Source of the DNA: Paenibacillus contaminans
GTDB taxonomy: Bacteria > Bacillota > Bacilli > Paenibacillales > NBRC-103111
Direction: 5' to 3'
NCBI RefSeq assembly: GCF_003285015.1
Contig: NZ_QMFB01000003.1
Coordinates: forward strand, 186,001-250,000
Length of the DNA stretch: 64,000 bases
Shown: in pieces, positions 1 through 8,224 of the stretch
How the letters are laid out: the number at the start of each line of letters is the position of its first letter
Numbering within the stretch: the first letter of the stretch is position 1
Made by a program: the position numbers and the translations under genes
The notes under the pieces: generated by a model
Seen by the model: only the letters and a program-made list of their open reading frames with translations
Databases searched by the model: none
What the model was told of the DNA's origin: nothing

Positions 1-1263
1 ATCATACCCTTCGACATATTTCTGCAAGTACGAATGCACGGGGTGAAAAAGCTTCAGCCTCTCCCCAGTCGGCGCCTTCTCGCCTTCCGTAAGGCAAATG
101 TAGTCCGCGATCGCCTTCCCCGTCTTGCGGTCGACAATCCGGTAAACGTCCTTGCGGCCGGGCGTCGTCACTTTTTCGGGGTTGCCGGAAATTTTGATCG
201 TCGGCTCCATCCGCGGCGCCCCGTCCCCTTGCGGACCGTCGGCTTCGCGCGCTACGAGCTTGTATACGCCGCCGAGCGCCGGCTGGTCGGCTGCCGTTAT
301 AAGCTGGGTCCCGACGCCCCAGGTATCGATTTTTGCGCCCTGCGCCTTCAAGTTAAGGATCGTGTTTTCGTCCAAATCGTTCGAGGCGACGATCGCGACA
401 TCTTCCATCCCTTCGGCGTCAAGCATGATCCGCGCTTGCTGCGACAAGTAAGCCAGGTCGCCGCTGTCCAGCCGGATACCCTGCAGCCGCTTCCCTTGCT
501 CGCGCAGCTTCTTGCCGATGCGGATCGCGTTCGGCACCCCGCTGCTCAGCGTGTCGTACGTGTCCACAAGCAGTGTGACTTGACCCGGAAGCGCTTTGGC
601 GAAACGCTCGAAAGCCTCTTCTTCTTCGGCGAAGCTTTGCACCCATGCATGGGCGTGCGTACCCTTCGTCGGAATGCCGAACATTTTGCCTGCCAGCATA
701 TTGCTGGTGGCGTCGAAGCCTGCGACATAAGCCGCGCGAGCCCCCCACAGGGCGGCGTCCGCTTCCTGCGCCCGCCGCGTGCCGAATTCCAGCAGCCCGT
801 CTTCGCCGGCGATCTGCTTAATCCGCGAAGCTTTGGTGGCGATAAGCGTCTGGTAATTCATAAAATTGAGAAGCGCCGTTTCGATCAGCTGCGTTTCGAA
901 AACGCGTCCTTCCACGCGGAGAAGCGGTTCGTTCGGGAAGACGAGCGTCCCTTCCCTGACCGCAAAGAGGGAGCCTGTAAAGCGGAACCGCCGCAGCTCC
1001 TCCAAGAAACCCGGGTCATAATTTTCCTCCTGCTCGCCCAAGTAAGCTATATCGTCTTCTTCGAACCTCAGTGCTTGGATATAGTGCACGATACGCTCAA
1101 GCCCGGCGGAAACGGCATAACCGTTGCCGAACGGCAGCTTGCGGAAAAACGCCTCGAAAACCGTTTTTTTGTTGTGCGTACCGTTAACCCAATGCGCGTA
1201 CATCATATTGATCTGATATTTATCGGTATGAAGAGCCATGCCGGTAGTCGTTTGCATCATCAT
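1..1263 (-). CDS. pncB: Nicotinate phosphoribosyltransferase, partial (C-terminus outside window)
   Basis: Converts nicotinate and PRPP to nicotinate mononucleotide in the cytoplasm, the Preiss-Handler entry to NAD. The reverse strand reads an uninterrupted protein beginning MQTTTGMALHTDKYQINMMY and containing the family segments LEFGTRRAQ, GTHAHAWVQSF, LLVDTYDT and RLDSGDLAYLSQ; it runs off base 1 after 421 codons, against roughly 480 for the family. Three ATG codons lie in a row at 1255-1263 behind GGAAAGAGGCG, so the exact start is uncertain by two residues. It lies 34 bases downstream of a nicotinamidase gene on the same strand, giving successive steps in one likely operon. Identification is firm. 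Confidence 0.95.
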   Translation of the reverse strand, partial: MMMQTTTGMALHTDKYQINMMYAHWVNGTHNKKTVFEAFFRKLPFGNGYAVSAGLERIVHYIQALRFEEDDIAYLGEQEENYDPGFLEELRRFRFTGSLFAVREGTLVFPNEPLLRVEGRVFETQLIETALLNFMNYQTLIATKASRIKQIAGEDGLLEFGTRRAQEADAALWGARAAYVAGFDATSNMLAGKMFGIPTKGTHAHAWVQSFAEEEEAFERFAKALPGQVTLLVDTYDTLSSGVPNAIRIGKKLREQGKRLQGIRLDSGDLAYLSQQARIMLDAEGMEDVAIVASNDLDENTILNLKAQGAKIDTWGVGTQLITAADQPALGGVYKLVAREADGPQGDGAPRMEPTIKISGNPEKVTTPGRKDVYRIVDRKTGKAIADYICLTEGEKAPTGERLKLFHPVHSYLQKYVEGYD

Positions 1264-1297
1264 TCGCCTCTTTCCTCAAGCTCCATATATGCGTAAG

Positions 1298-1840
1298 TTA
1301 TGCCCGAACGACGCTCGCTCCAAGCGAATCGGCAAAATGTCCGAGCGCCCACTCATGTCCCGCCGGGTTGAAGCTGGCCACCGCATCCGCATGCACCGTA
1401 ATCGCGAAGCCTTTATTATAGGCGTCAACCGCCGTGTGGAGCACGCATATGTCCGTGCAAACGCCGATTAGATGCACCTCCGAAATTCCCCTCGCCCGCA
1501 GTGCAAGCTCCAAGTCGGTCCCGCAAAATGCGCTGTATCGCGTTTTGTCCATCCAGCGGATGCGGTCCGCAAGTGCATTGTACGTCTCTTCAAGCTTTCC
1601 GTACAACGCCCTGCCTTCGGTTCCCCGAATGTTATGCGGCGGAAACAGCTTCGTCTCCGGGTGCAGCGTATCGTTCTCCTCGTGAAGATCGACGGCCATA
1701 ACGACGTAATGTCCGGCTTCCGCAAACTCCCGGGTTAACGCCGCTACCCGTTCTTCTATCGTTATCGCCGGATCGCCTACCGGCAACCGTCCGTTTACAA
1801 AATCGACGGTATAATCGATGACAATTAGCGCCTTCATCAT
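1298..1840 (-). CDS. pncA: Nicotinamidase / isochorismatase-family cysteine hydrolase
   Basis: Probably deamidates nicotinamide to nicotinate, feeding the pncB product downstream. Counted from the chosen start, the catalytic triad is visible as D9 (VIDYTVDF), K99 (MDKTRYSAF) and C128 (GVCTDIC), and the metal ligands typical of nicotinamidases as D51, H53 and H69, which ordinary isochorismatases lack. At 180 aa it has normal length. The start is ATG at 1838-1840 (or the next ATG) because AAGGAGGTG lies just upstream; a longer in-frame reading to 1882 would place this site inside the gene. It lies between the Nudix regulator and pncB on the same strand, which supports a role in NAD salvage. Confidence 0.88.
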   Translation of the reverse strand: MMKALIVIDYTVDFVNGRLPVGDPAITIEERVAALTREFAEAGHYVVMAVDLHEENDTLHPETKLFPPHNIRGTEGRALYGKLEETYNALADRIRWMDKTRYSAFCGTDLELALRARGISEVHLIGVCTDICVLHTAVDAYNKGFAITVHADAVASFNPAGHEWALGHFADSLGASVVRA

Positions 1841-1968
1841 GAACACCTCCTTGTATGTTACAGATCTATTATTTGCGCGCAAGCCCTAAGCATTTGCACA
1901 CGAAGGTTTCCAAGCATGCGGTATCGTGCTTGCTTTACATCGGCAGCCCCGCTTTTCGCCGTCTTAGG

Positions 1969-2742
1969 TTAACCGTAAATGGATAGCGGAGGCTCGTAGC
2001 CCGTAAACCGGTATAGCTGAGCGGGACGCTGCGAATATTCGATCGAAGTTTGCTTTTCGCCGTTCGCGTCCCTCGCCTCTTCCATGATCCCTTTGCGGCT
2101 TTGCGTCGAGGTGATTTTGCGAATGAAATTATGCTCCTCGAACCCCGGCACGACCGTACGGATAACCTGATGGAGCTCTCCCAGCGTAAATCGTTCGGGC
2201 AAAAATTGCTTTGCAATCGTCGAAGCAAGCATTTGCTCGCGAATTTTCGAGTAAGCATCCCGCATGATTTCGCGGTGGTCGAACGCCAGCTCCATGTTCT
2301 CCAGCGCATCGTCGATCGCGAACAGTCCGACTTCCTCCGCATCGTCCGCCGCTTGGCGGTGCGCCAGCAGCGCCTCATTTACAAGCGCGCAGTACGCATG
2401 CGAGATAATCCAGCCCCGGGGGTCGCGCCCCGGCGCGCTGTAGACGCCCAAGTATTCGAGATGGACGTCACGCACGCCCGTTTCTTCTTCCAGCTCCCGC
2501 CTTGCCGTTACTTCCATTGTTTCCGTTTCTTTGGAAAATCCTCCGGGCAGCGCCCACATTCCCTGAAACGGCCATGCCTTCCTCCGAATCAGCAGCACCT
2601 TCAACTCGCGTACCGGGAGCGATTTTTTGCCGGAGCGTTTCTCCTGCTTCGTAATCGTGAAAATCACGATATCCGCCGGCGCGCCGTCAGGCGTTCTGTA
2701 TTTGGCTGAGGAATAACTCCGTTCATTGTCCGATTGACTCAT
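1969..2742 (-). CDS. NrtR-like Nudix transcriptional regulator
   Basis: A 257-aa protein with an N-terminal Nudix domain and a C-terminal winged-helix region. The Nudix box is complete at about residues 68-90 (G-x5-E-x7-REL-x-EE-x-GV), so hydrolysis of ADP-ribose-type substrates is possible. The C-terminal part (about 180-250), with FTLGELHQV and ending RPAQLYRF, resembles the DNA-binding half of NrtR proteins, which repress NAD genes and respond to ADP-ribose. It stands directly upstream of pncA-pncB on the same strand, and a palindrome of the NrtR type lies in its own upstream region (2784-2808). Regulation of NAD salvage is therefore an inference from architecture, neighbours and operator; a plain Nudix hydrolase is the alternative. 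Confidence 0.8.
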   Translation of the reverse strand: MSQSDNERSYSSAKYRTPDGAPADIVIFTITKQEKRSGKKSLPVRELKVLLIRRKAWPFQGMWALPGGFSKETETMEVTARRELEEETGVRDVHLEYLGVYSAPGRDPRGWIISHAYCALVNEALLAHRQAADDAEEVGLFAIDDALENMELAFDHREIMRDAYSKIREQMLASTIAKQFLPERFTLGELHQVIRTVVPGFEEHNFIRKITSTQSRKGIMEEARDANGEKQTSIEYSQRPAQLYRFTGYEPPLSIYG

Positions 2743-2783
2743 GCGATCACCGCCATATGATAAATATCGTTTTGCCGCTTAAG

Positions 2784-2808
2784 TAATATTGTCATTTTGA
2801 CATTATTA
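2784..2808. promoter_or_regulatory. Palindromic operator upstream of the NrtR-like gene
   Basis: A 25-base inverted repeat with 10 of 12 paired positions: TAATA-n-TGTCA on the left and TGACA-n-TATTA on the right around a three-base centre. Its core is GT-N7-AC, the core described for NrtR operators. A TTGACA hexamer reading toward the regulator gene lies at 2817-2822 (reverse strand), so the palindrome falls within the presumed promoter. Nothing similar was seen in the 128 bases before pncA, so the three genes may share this one site. Confidence 0.7.
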
Positions 2809-2832
2809 TTTCATATTGTCAATAGGAAAGTA

Positions 2833-3375
2833 TTAAGGCGATTCAACTATTTTCCTGTTATCCTTGTCGATTATTTCCTTCTTATACGACTGCTGCCGCT
2901 TATCGAACACGATGGCCCACGCATATTTCCCTTTCGCTTCTTCCTCTTCGAGATGAGCGCCAAGCGGAATTAGAGCCGCATCTTCTCCGTTGATAATGAT
3001 TCGATCCGATTCATCAAGCGTAGCAAGACCGAAAATGATCCGGTTATTCGTATTGATCCCCCCTGTAAATGAATGCCGTTCGCCGACTTCCTTCAAGCTC
3101 ATCCCGCTCCCAGTCGACAGACCTCGCACCATCCAGCCGAAAACGCCTTTTCCCAGCTCGACGCCGACAATCTCGTCTTTCCGGTTTACATAAAAATACA
3201 CCGCTTCTTCCCCGAACGTATGTCCGCCGATCAAAGTCTTCATCTGGAACCCGTCAGTCTTCTTGTATCGGTCGATCGCCTCGGGAATATCCGGATACGA
3301 TCTTCTGAAATCCTGGATCAGGAAAGCCGACCCGATGATAACCAACAAAACGGCTGCCGGAAGCAACCTTTTCAT
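2833..3375 (-). CDS. Hypothetical membrane-anchored protein
   Basis: A 180-aa protein with a single N-terminal hydrophobic segment (KRLLPAAVLLVIIGSAFLI) and a mainly polar remainder, so probably anchored with the bulk outside the cell. No family is recognised. The start is ATG at 3373-3375 because GAGGGGGG lies at good spacing; an in-frame ATG seven codons earlier would put that site inside the gene. It is transcribed in the same direction as the NAD cluster but is separated from it by the operator region. No catalytic motif is visible. Confidence 0.7.
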   Translation of the reverse strand: MKRLLPAAVLLVIIGSAFLIQDFRRSYPDIPEAIDRYKKTDGFQMKTLIGGHTFGEEAVYFYVNRKDEIVGVELGKGVFGWMVRGLSTGSGMSLKEVGERHSFTGGINTNNRIIFGLATLDESDRIIINGEDAALIPLGAHLEEEEAKGKYAWAIVFDKRQQSYKKEIIDKDNRKIVESP

Positions 3376-3558
3376 GCCGTGTCCCCCCTCGTTCATTTCT
3401 TAAGGTATTTCTGAATCGCCCCTTCTCACCTCGATTATATACGTACGGTTTCCATTAATGTTTCTGTCTGGAACATGTTTGAACGAAAGAATAGCAATGA
3501 TGCCCATGGGAAATCTAATCAACAAGTAAAAATCGAATCGTAAAGGAGACAGCCATTC

Positions 3559-3732
3559 ATGAGCAGCAAAAAGGTCATCACCGAGCAAACGGCTTTCGAA
3601 ACCGCGGGAATCCCGACTCCGCCCGATCAGGAAAATATTGCGGCAACCGACATGATCAGCGAGGCAGTCGAGGAAATGATCGATCATCTCGAGCACTCGT
3701 TCGAGGGCAAGCCGGACAAGCATTCCTATTAA
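3559..3732 (+). CDS. Small conserved-looking acidic protein, 57 aa
   Basis: A short reading frame beginning MSSKKVITEQTAFETAG and ending KPDKHSY, preceded by AAAGGAG at proper spacing. The sequence is acidic and predicted helical in its second half (MISEAVEEMIDHLEHSF). No transmembrane segment and no known domain are apparent. It stands alone on the plus strand between a divergent gene and pdxK. The ribosome-binding site and coherent amphipathic composition argue for a real gene; its function is unknown. Confidence 0.6.
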   Translation: MSSKKVITEQTAFETAGIPTPPDQENIAATDMISEAVEEMIDHLEHSFEGKPDKHSY

Positions 3733-3849
3733 CGAGGCAGCGCATAGTCCGATCGGCCGGCAGATTTTAAGAACGATTATGGCTTGCAACCTGGCACGCA
3801 ATTTGTCAAAATGACGTTACAGAAGCAAATTGCCGCAAAGGGGAAGACC

Positions 3850-4677
3850 ATGATGACCATACGCAAAGCATTAACGATCGCCGGCTCGGATACGAGCGGC
3901 GGCGCCGGCATACAAGCCGATTTAAAAACGTTCCAGGAAAGCGGCGTCTACGGCATGACCGTGCTGACGACTATTGTAGCGATGTCTCCCAAGGACTGGT
4001 CCCACAGCGTATTTCCCGTTTCGCTCGAAGCGTTCGACGCCCAGCTGGAAACGGTGTTCGACAGCATTGGGACCGACGCTTTGAAGACAGGGATGCTCGG
4101 CTCGACGGACATCATCGAGCGGACGGCCGATCGCATCGTACGGCATCAAGCGCGCAACGTCGTCGTCGATCCGGTTATGATTTGCAAGGGCACGGACGAG
4201 GTGCTCCATCCGGAAACCGCGGTAGCGCTCCGGGAGGTGCTTGTGCCGAAAGCGACGATCGTCACACCGAATTTGTTCGAAGCCTCCCAGCTAAGTAAAC
4301 GTCCCGCGATAACGACTGTCGAGCAAATGAAGGAAGCCGCAGCGATCATTCACGAATCCGGCGTCAAATACGTGCTCATTAAAGGCGGCGGCAAGCTGCC
4401 GGGCGAACGCGCGGTCGACCTGCTGTACGACGGAAGCACATTCGAGCTTTATGAATCGGAAAAGCTGGTCACGACAAATACCCACGGAGCCGGCTGCACC
4501 TATTCCGCCGCCATCACCGCCGAGCTGGCCAAAGGCCGCGACGTCAAAGAAGCGGTTATGATCGCCAAATCGTTCATTACGAATGCGATCAAGCACAGCT
4601 TCCCGATCAACTCTTTTGTCGGCCCTACGCTCCATGCAGCCGAAAGGCTTTATGGCAGCGCGGCGGTCAGCAAGTAA
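3850..4677 (+). CDS. pdxK: Pyridoxal/hydroxymethylpyrimidine kinase, PdxK-type
   Basis: A 275-aa ribokinase-fold kinase of vitamin B6 salvage. The sequence follows the Bacillus PdxK pattern closely: KALTIAGSDTSGGAGIQADL at the N-terminus, VDPVMICKGTDEVLHPE in the middle, TPNLFEASQLS, and the active-site THGAGCTYSAA near the C-terminus. The ThiD/PdxK group cannot be fully separated by motif, but similarity to PdxK is strongest. The start at 3850 (ATGATGACC) follows AAAGGGGAAG; the longer frame from 3784 lacks a better site. It is monocistronic, closed by a terminator at 4746-4800. Confidence 0.92.
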   Translation: MMTIRKALTIAGSDTSGGAGIQADLKTFQESGVYGMTVLTTIVAMSPKDWSHSVFPVSLEAFDAQLETVFDSIGTDALKTGMLGSTDIIERTADRIVRHQARNVVVDPVMICKGTDEVLHPETAVALREVLVPKATIVTPNLFEASQLSKRPAITTVEQMKEAAAIIHESGVKYVLIKGGGKLPGERAVDLLYDGSTFELYESEKLVTTNTHGAGCTYSAAITAELAKGRDVKEAVMIAKSFITNAIKHSFPINSFVGPTLHAAERLYGSAAVSK

Positions 4678-4745
4678 TTTCAGCGCCTCGCGCCCTTTCG
4701 CAGGAGCGAGCTGCAGAGCTGCATGCCGCCGATGGCGGCTGCCAA

Positions 4746-4800
4746 ATCCCCTTGCGTTCGAACGGCTTGATTTGCCGTAGGCACGCAAGGGGATCTTTTT
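4746..4800 (+). terminator. Rho-independent terminator of pdxK
   Basis: ATCCCCTTGCGT (4746-4757) pairs perfectly with ACGCAAGGGGAT (4783-4794), followed by CTTTTT. It sits about 70 bases after the pdxK stop. Confidence 0.85.
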
Positions 4801-5068
4801 GCTGTGCAATCGTATAGTGCAGGCAGCCGCCTGCGGCAAACGGTTTCGTGCGTCGCGATCTTTGCCGCTCCCCTTACTACCGACACACCTTTTCTTTCGA
4901 TATGCCATCCCGCGCTACACCGCATCTCCGGGTCCGCCGTAGTTTTTTTCCGGGCCGCCGGGCTGCCGTCACTTTTCTCGGCGAATGACCATACAATGCC
5001 TACATAACGATTCATAAGGAATTCTTATTAAATCAATAGGAATTTTTGATATCCTGTAGGAGGTACGC
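4801..5068. other. Intergenic region before the cysteine dioxygenase gene
   Basis: No gene is supported here. Close to the next gene, about 5010-5045, is an AT-rich stretch with ATAAGGAATTCTTAT (nearly palindromic) and a second AATAGGAAT, possibly a regulator site for cysteine metabolism, followed by GTAGGAGG, the ribosome-binding site. Confidence 0.4.
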
Positions 5069-5577
5069 ATGGAATATTTGAAAGAACTGCAGCGTCACTT
5101 TGCGGAGTTGAGCGCCCCTACTCCCGGACAGCTTCAGCAGGCGATACAGGCATGCCGTTTTACAGCCGATTTTGCCCGCACTTTCGCAACCGAACCTGAA
5201 GGCTTGCCTTACGGGAAAAACATTTTATGGACATCCGATACCGTTCAAGCCGTAGTGATCCATCTACCGGCTCATTCTGCCACCTATATTCACGATCATG
5301 GCGAATCCGTCGGATGCGCTTAGTGCTGGAAGGAACGGTCGTCAATACTGTGTACGGGAAAAACCCGGAGGGAGACACCATTGCAGTCTTCACGGAACAT
5401 GTCCCGAATGGGAGCTTCTTTCGGGCGGATAAAAATCAAATCCATCGCATGAGCAATCCGAACGGCGAAAGAGCCGTCAGCTTCCATGTATATTCCCCGC
5501 CCCTGGAAGGCGCGCGCACATACGAAGAAGCCGTTGCGGCTTCCGGCAGCGGAGCCGTTCCCGTAATGGCGGATTGA
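5069..5577 (+). pseudogene. Cysteine dioxygenase (type I), frameshifted
   Basis: Two overlapping frames together make one cupin-fold cysteine dioxygenase, which oxidises cysteine to cysteine sulfinate using iron. The first frame (5069-5323) ends IHDHGESVGCA then TAG; the second continues LVLEGTVVNTVYGKNPEG and carries SFHVYSPPL. These give the iron ligands HDH and the later His, plus the conserved Tyr. One missing T near 5320 (GCGCTTAGTG where GCGCTTTAGTG would read through) explains the break. Either the gene is inactivated in this strain or the base is a sequencing error. The start follows TAGGAGG. Confidence 0.85.
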
Positions 5578-5780
5578 AAGCTTGCGTTATGCGAAGCCGC
5601 CCTTTTGCTCGAGCGATCCGAACGCCCTAGAGCCTGTAGAACAGCTTCCTCACAGTTACACTGGCAATCTCTGCATACAGACGCTATAGTTATCTTAAAC
5701 TAAATGCACAGCCGCGATTCGTATCCGGCCTATTCGAACAAACGATTCCATTTCGAACTCGATCAAGAGGTGAACCGATT

Positions 5781-7121
5781 TTGTCTTACCTGAAGCAATA
5801 TGCCAAAATAACCCCGCCCCGCGTACTCGCAGGCGGCTTCGCACTTATCATCGCAATCGGCACCTTCCTGCTTTCCTTGCCGATCGCTTCAACAAACGGG
5901 CAGCGTCTCCCCTTTATCGACGCGTTATTTACGGCTACTTCGGCTACATGCGTAACCGGACTCGCCGTCTTGGACACCGGCGTACACCTCACCCGATTCG
6001 GCCAGATCGTCCTCTTGATTATGGTCCAAATGGGCGGCATCGGCTTCATGACGATGGCGACGTGGTTCGCGATCGCCTTGAAGAAACGCGTATCGCTCCA
6101 GGAAAGGCTGATTTTGAAGGAATCGCTCAATCAAATCAATATGGACGGCATCATCCGCCTTATCGTTCGCGTATTCATCTATTCCGTGACGATCGAAGGG
6201 ACGGCGGCGCTTTACTTCATCATGCGTTGGTCCAAGGAAATGCCTTTAGGCAAAGCGGTTTATTTCGGCATCTTTCATTCCGTTTCCATTTTTAACAACG
6301 CGGGCTTCGAACTGTTCGGCGGATTCCGCAGCTTAACGCCGTTCGTCAACGATTTCGGCATTAACATCGTTTCCATCCTGCTGATCGTGCTGGGGGGCAT
6401 CGGCTTTATCGTCATTTCCGATTTGCTCGAATATCCCAAAACGCGGAAGCTGTCCTTGCACAGCAAGGTCGTGCTTTCCGCCACAGGCATTTTGACTTTG
6501 GTTGCGGCGGTCGGCATCTTTATTTTCGAATTTACGAATCCTCGCACGCTGGGAGCGCTTAGCTGGGATTCGAAAATTCTCGCCTCCGTCTTCCAGTCCG
6601 TCACGCTTCGCTCCGCCGGCGTCAATACGGTGGATATCGCGGAGCTGCGGGGGGCGACGCAATTCCTCATGATCATCATGATGTTTATCGGCGCGGCTCC
6701 CGGCTCTACCGGAGGGGGGATCAAGCTTACGACATTTGCCATACTCGTCGCCGCTTTGGTCACGATGATACGCGGCAAAGAAGACGTGGTACTGTTCCGC
6801 TACCGGATGTCCGGCAGCGACGTGTACAAAGCGATTACGCTCGCGCTGATCGGGGTGTTCATGCTCGTTTCCACTACGATGCTGCTTTCGGTATTTCAGA
6901 ACAACGATTTCATGATGATCATGTTTGAATCCGCATCGGCGTTCGGCACGGTCGGACTAAGCATGGGCCTTACCGGCGAGCTTACCTTCGCCAGCAAGCT
7001 GATCATCATCTTCATGATGTACGTAGGCCGTATCGGCCTCGTGACGCTTGCCTTCGCCCTGCAGCCGAAGCCTAAGAAAGAGCTGTACCGTCACCCGGAA
7101 GGCAAAATCATTATCGGCTAA
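5781..7121 (+). CDS. ktrB: Potassium uptake channel subunit KtrB (TrkH family)
   Basis: A 446-aa integral membrane protein that conducts K+ (with Na+) as the KtrB subunit. It shows the four selectivity-filter-like loops of the family: TSATCVTGL, FNNAGFELFGG, VTLRSAGVNT and ASAFGTVGLS, and the intramembrane glycine-rich gate region GAAPGSTGGGIK. The start is TTG at 5781, eight bases after AAGAGGTG. No KtrA (RCK) gene is adjacent, so the gating partner must be encoded elsewhere. I looked for the c-di-AMP riboswitch often found before ktr genes in the 200 bases upstream and saw none. A terminator follows at 7150-7200. Confidence 0.93.
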   Translation: MSYLKQYAKITPPRVLAGGFALIIAIGTFLLSLPIASTNGQRLPFIDALFTATSATCVTGLAVLDTGVHLTRFGQIVLLIMVQMGGIGFMTMATWFAIALKKRVSLQERLILKESLNQINMDGIIRLIVRVFIYSVTIEGTAALYFIMRWSKEMPLGKAVYFGIFHSVSIFNNAGFELFGGFRSLTPFVNDFGINIVSILLIVLGGIGFIVISDLLEYPKTRKLSLHSKVVLSATGILTLVAAVGIFIFEFTNPRTLGALSWDSKILASVFQSVTLRSAGVNTVDIAELRGATQFLMIIMMFIGAAPGSTGGGIKLTTFAILVAALVTMIRGKEDVVLFRYRMSGSDVYKAITLALIGVFMLVSTTMLLSVFQNNDFMMIMFESASAFGTVGLSMGLTGELTFASKLIIIFMMYVGRIGLVTLAFALQPKPKKELYRHPEGKIIIG

Positions 7122-7149
7122 TTCAGCCGCCGATTCGGGCCGTCAAATC

Positions 7150-7200
7150 AACAAGCCCCGTTCAATGCCGGTACGGCAAAGAGCGAGGCTTGTTGTTTAT
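7150..7200 (+). terminator. Terminator of ktrB
   Basis: AACAAGCC (7150-7157) pairs with GGCTTGTT (7187-7194), extended by imperfect CG pairs, followed by GTTTAT. Confidence 0.65.
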
Positions 7201-7283
7201 TACGAAGTGCGATGACGACATCCTGGTTGAACAATCGATTTTAACTATGCGCGCTTGGCTGCATTATACGTAAGTTTGCCCGT

Positions 7284-7973
7284 TCATGTCCGGTGAATCC
7301 ACGACCATATCACATCGGAAATGATTTGCATATTGGAGGAGCCCGTCTCGTTGATATACGGATCGCCGCTGCGGAAATAATCCGCATGCCCCCCGACGAT
7401 CGAAACATGCGATACGGCGGAGGGCGCAAACAAGCGCGAATTGCGCCGCGGCAGCCCGAAGCGCCCCTTCTCCCAGCCCGCCCATGTCCCCAGCCGGCTG
7501 ACAGGATCGCATACTTTGCCACTTCCGTCGACGGCATCGATGATCAGCACGGAATCGCGGGCTTCCTGCGGAATCGTACATTTGGGCGAACCGATCTTCA
7601 CAACCTTTACCGGATCCGGATGGCCGTCCGCAGCCAATAAATGCGCAGCGTGAACGCCGGCCAGCCCGCCTGCGCTATGTCCGACAATCAGCAAATTCCC
7701 GCCCTCATACGTGGATCGGATGGCTTCATAGGCGCGCCTTCCGCCAATGGACGACTTTCTCCGGACGAAGCCGGCCATTAAATCGCCGCGCACCTCGCTA
7801 AGCTGGCTGATCATTTTTCGGCTCCAGTCGCCGTAAGGGTAAAAGATGTGCATGCGCACATCATTGCCGTTTTCCAAAAAACGCTTTTCCCACGAGATGC
7901 CGAATTCCTCCAAAAAATTCGGCGAAGACGCAACGCCCGCCATCAAATAGACTGACCATTTCTTTATCATCAT
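7284..7973 (-). CDS. Alpha/beta-hydrolase fold protein, lipase-like
   Basis: A 229-aa cytoplasmic protein without signal peptide. The nucleophile elbow GHSAGG is at residues 98-103 with Ser100, followed by a helix AGVHAAHLLA, and a late GGHADYF that could supply the catalytic His; an acid in VLIIDAVDG may complete the triad. Substrate is not predictable; an esterase or lipase role is likely. It converges with ktrB and lies downstream of the glucokinase region without sharing its operon (a terminator at 8173-8208 intervenes). The start MMIKKW follows AAGGAATGG at slightly long spacing. Confidence 0.72.
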   Translation of the reverse strand: MMIKKWSVYLMAGVASSPNFLEEFGISWEKRFLENGNDVRMHIFYPYGDWSRKMISQLSEVRGDLMAGFVRRKSSIGGRRAYEAIRSTYEGGNLLIVGHSAGGLAGVHAAHLLAADGHPDPVKVVKIGSPKCTIPQEARDSVLIIDAVDGSGKVCDPVSRLGTWAGWEKGRFGLPRRNSRLFAPSAVSHVSIVGGHADYFRSGDPYINETGSSNMQIISDVIWSWIHRT

Positions 7974-8078
7974 CCCGCATCCATTCCTTGCAAGAGCTGT
8001 TTTCGTTATCTTTCCCTATACCGTATCAAAAGTATGAGCAATTGCAAGCTCGAACGACAGGATTATGTGCGTATTCCA

Positions 8079-8176
8079 CCAAGGATAAACGGCTTCGCCC
8101 TCCTTTAAGGACAGGCGCGTTTCCCGTTGAAATAGAAGCACTTGGCAGGTGAAGTATATACATTCTTGTATTTGCA
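8079..8176 (+). repeat. Dispersed hairpin repeat, copy A
   Basis: Begins AAGGATAAACGGCTTCGCC, continues through GGACAGGCGCGTTT and TTGAAATAGAAGCACTTGG. It matches copies at 12143, 29032 and (reversed) 47742. It lies downstream of the glucokinase gene and overlaps the approach to that gene's terminator. Confidence 0.75.
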
Positions 8177-8208
8177 AAAAACCGGTTTCCCCATTAGGAA
8201 AACCGGCT
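8173..8208 (-). terminator. Terminator of the glucokinase gene
   Basis: On the minus strand GCCGGTTTTCC pairs with GGGAAACCGG around TAATG, followed by TTTTTTGC. It sits about 20 bases past the glucokinase stop. Confidence 0.85.
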
Positions 8209-8224
8209 TCGCTTCTCAAAATCG

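Noticed and set aside
34-1296. A 420-aa open frame on the plus strand
   Set aside because: It is antisense to pncB, which runs without stops off the left edge and has all family motifs.
3400-3801. A 133-aa minus-strand frame
   Set aside because: Covers the 57-aa plus-strand gene, which has a proper ribosome site; the antisense frame has none.
5578-5780. c-di-AMP (ydaO-type) riboswitch before ktrB
   Set aside because: None of the conserved elements, nor enough length, is seen; only ordinary sequence and the ribosome site.
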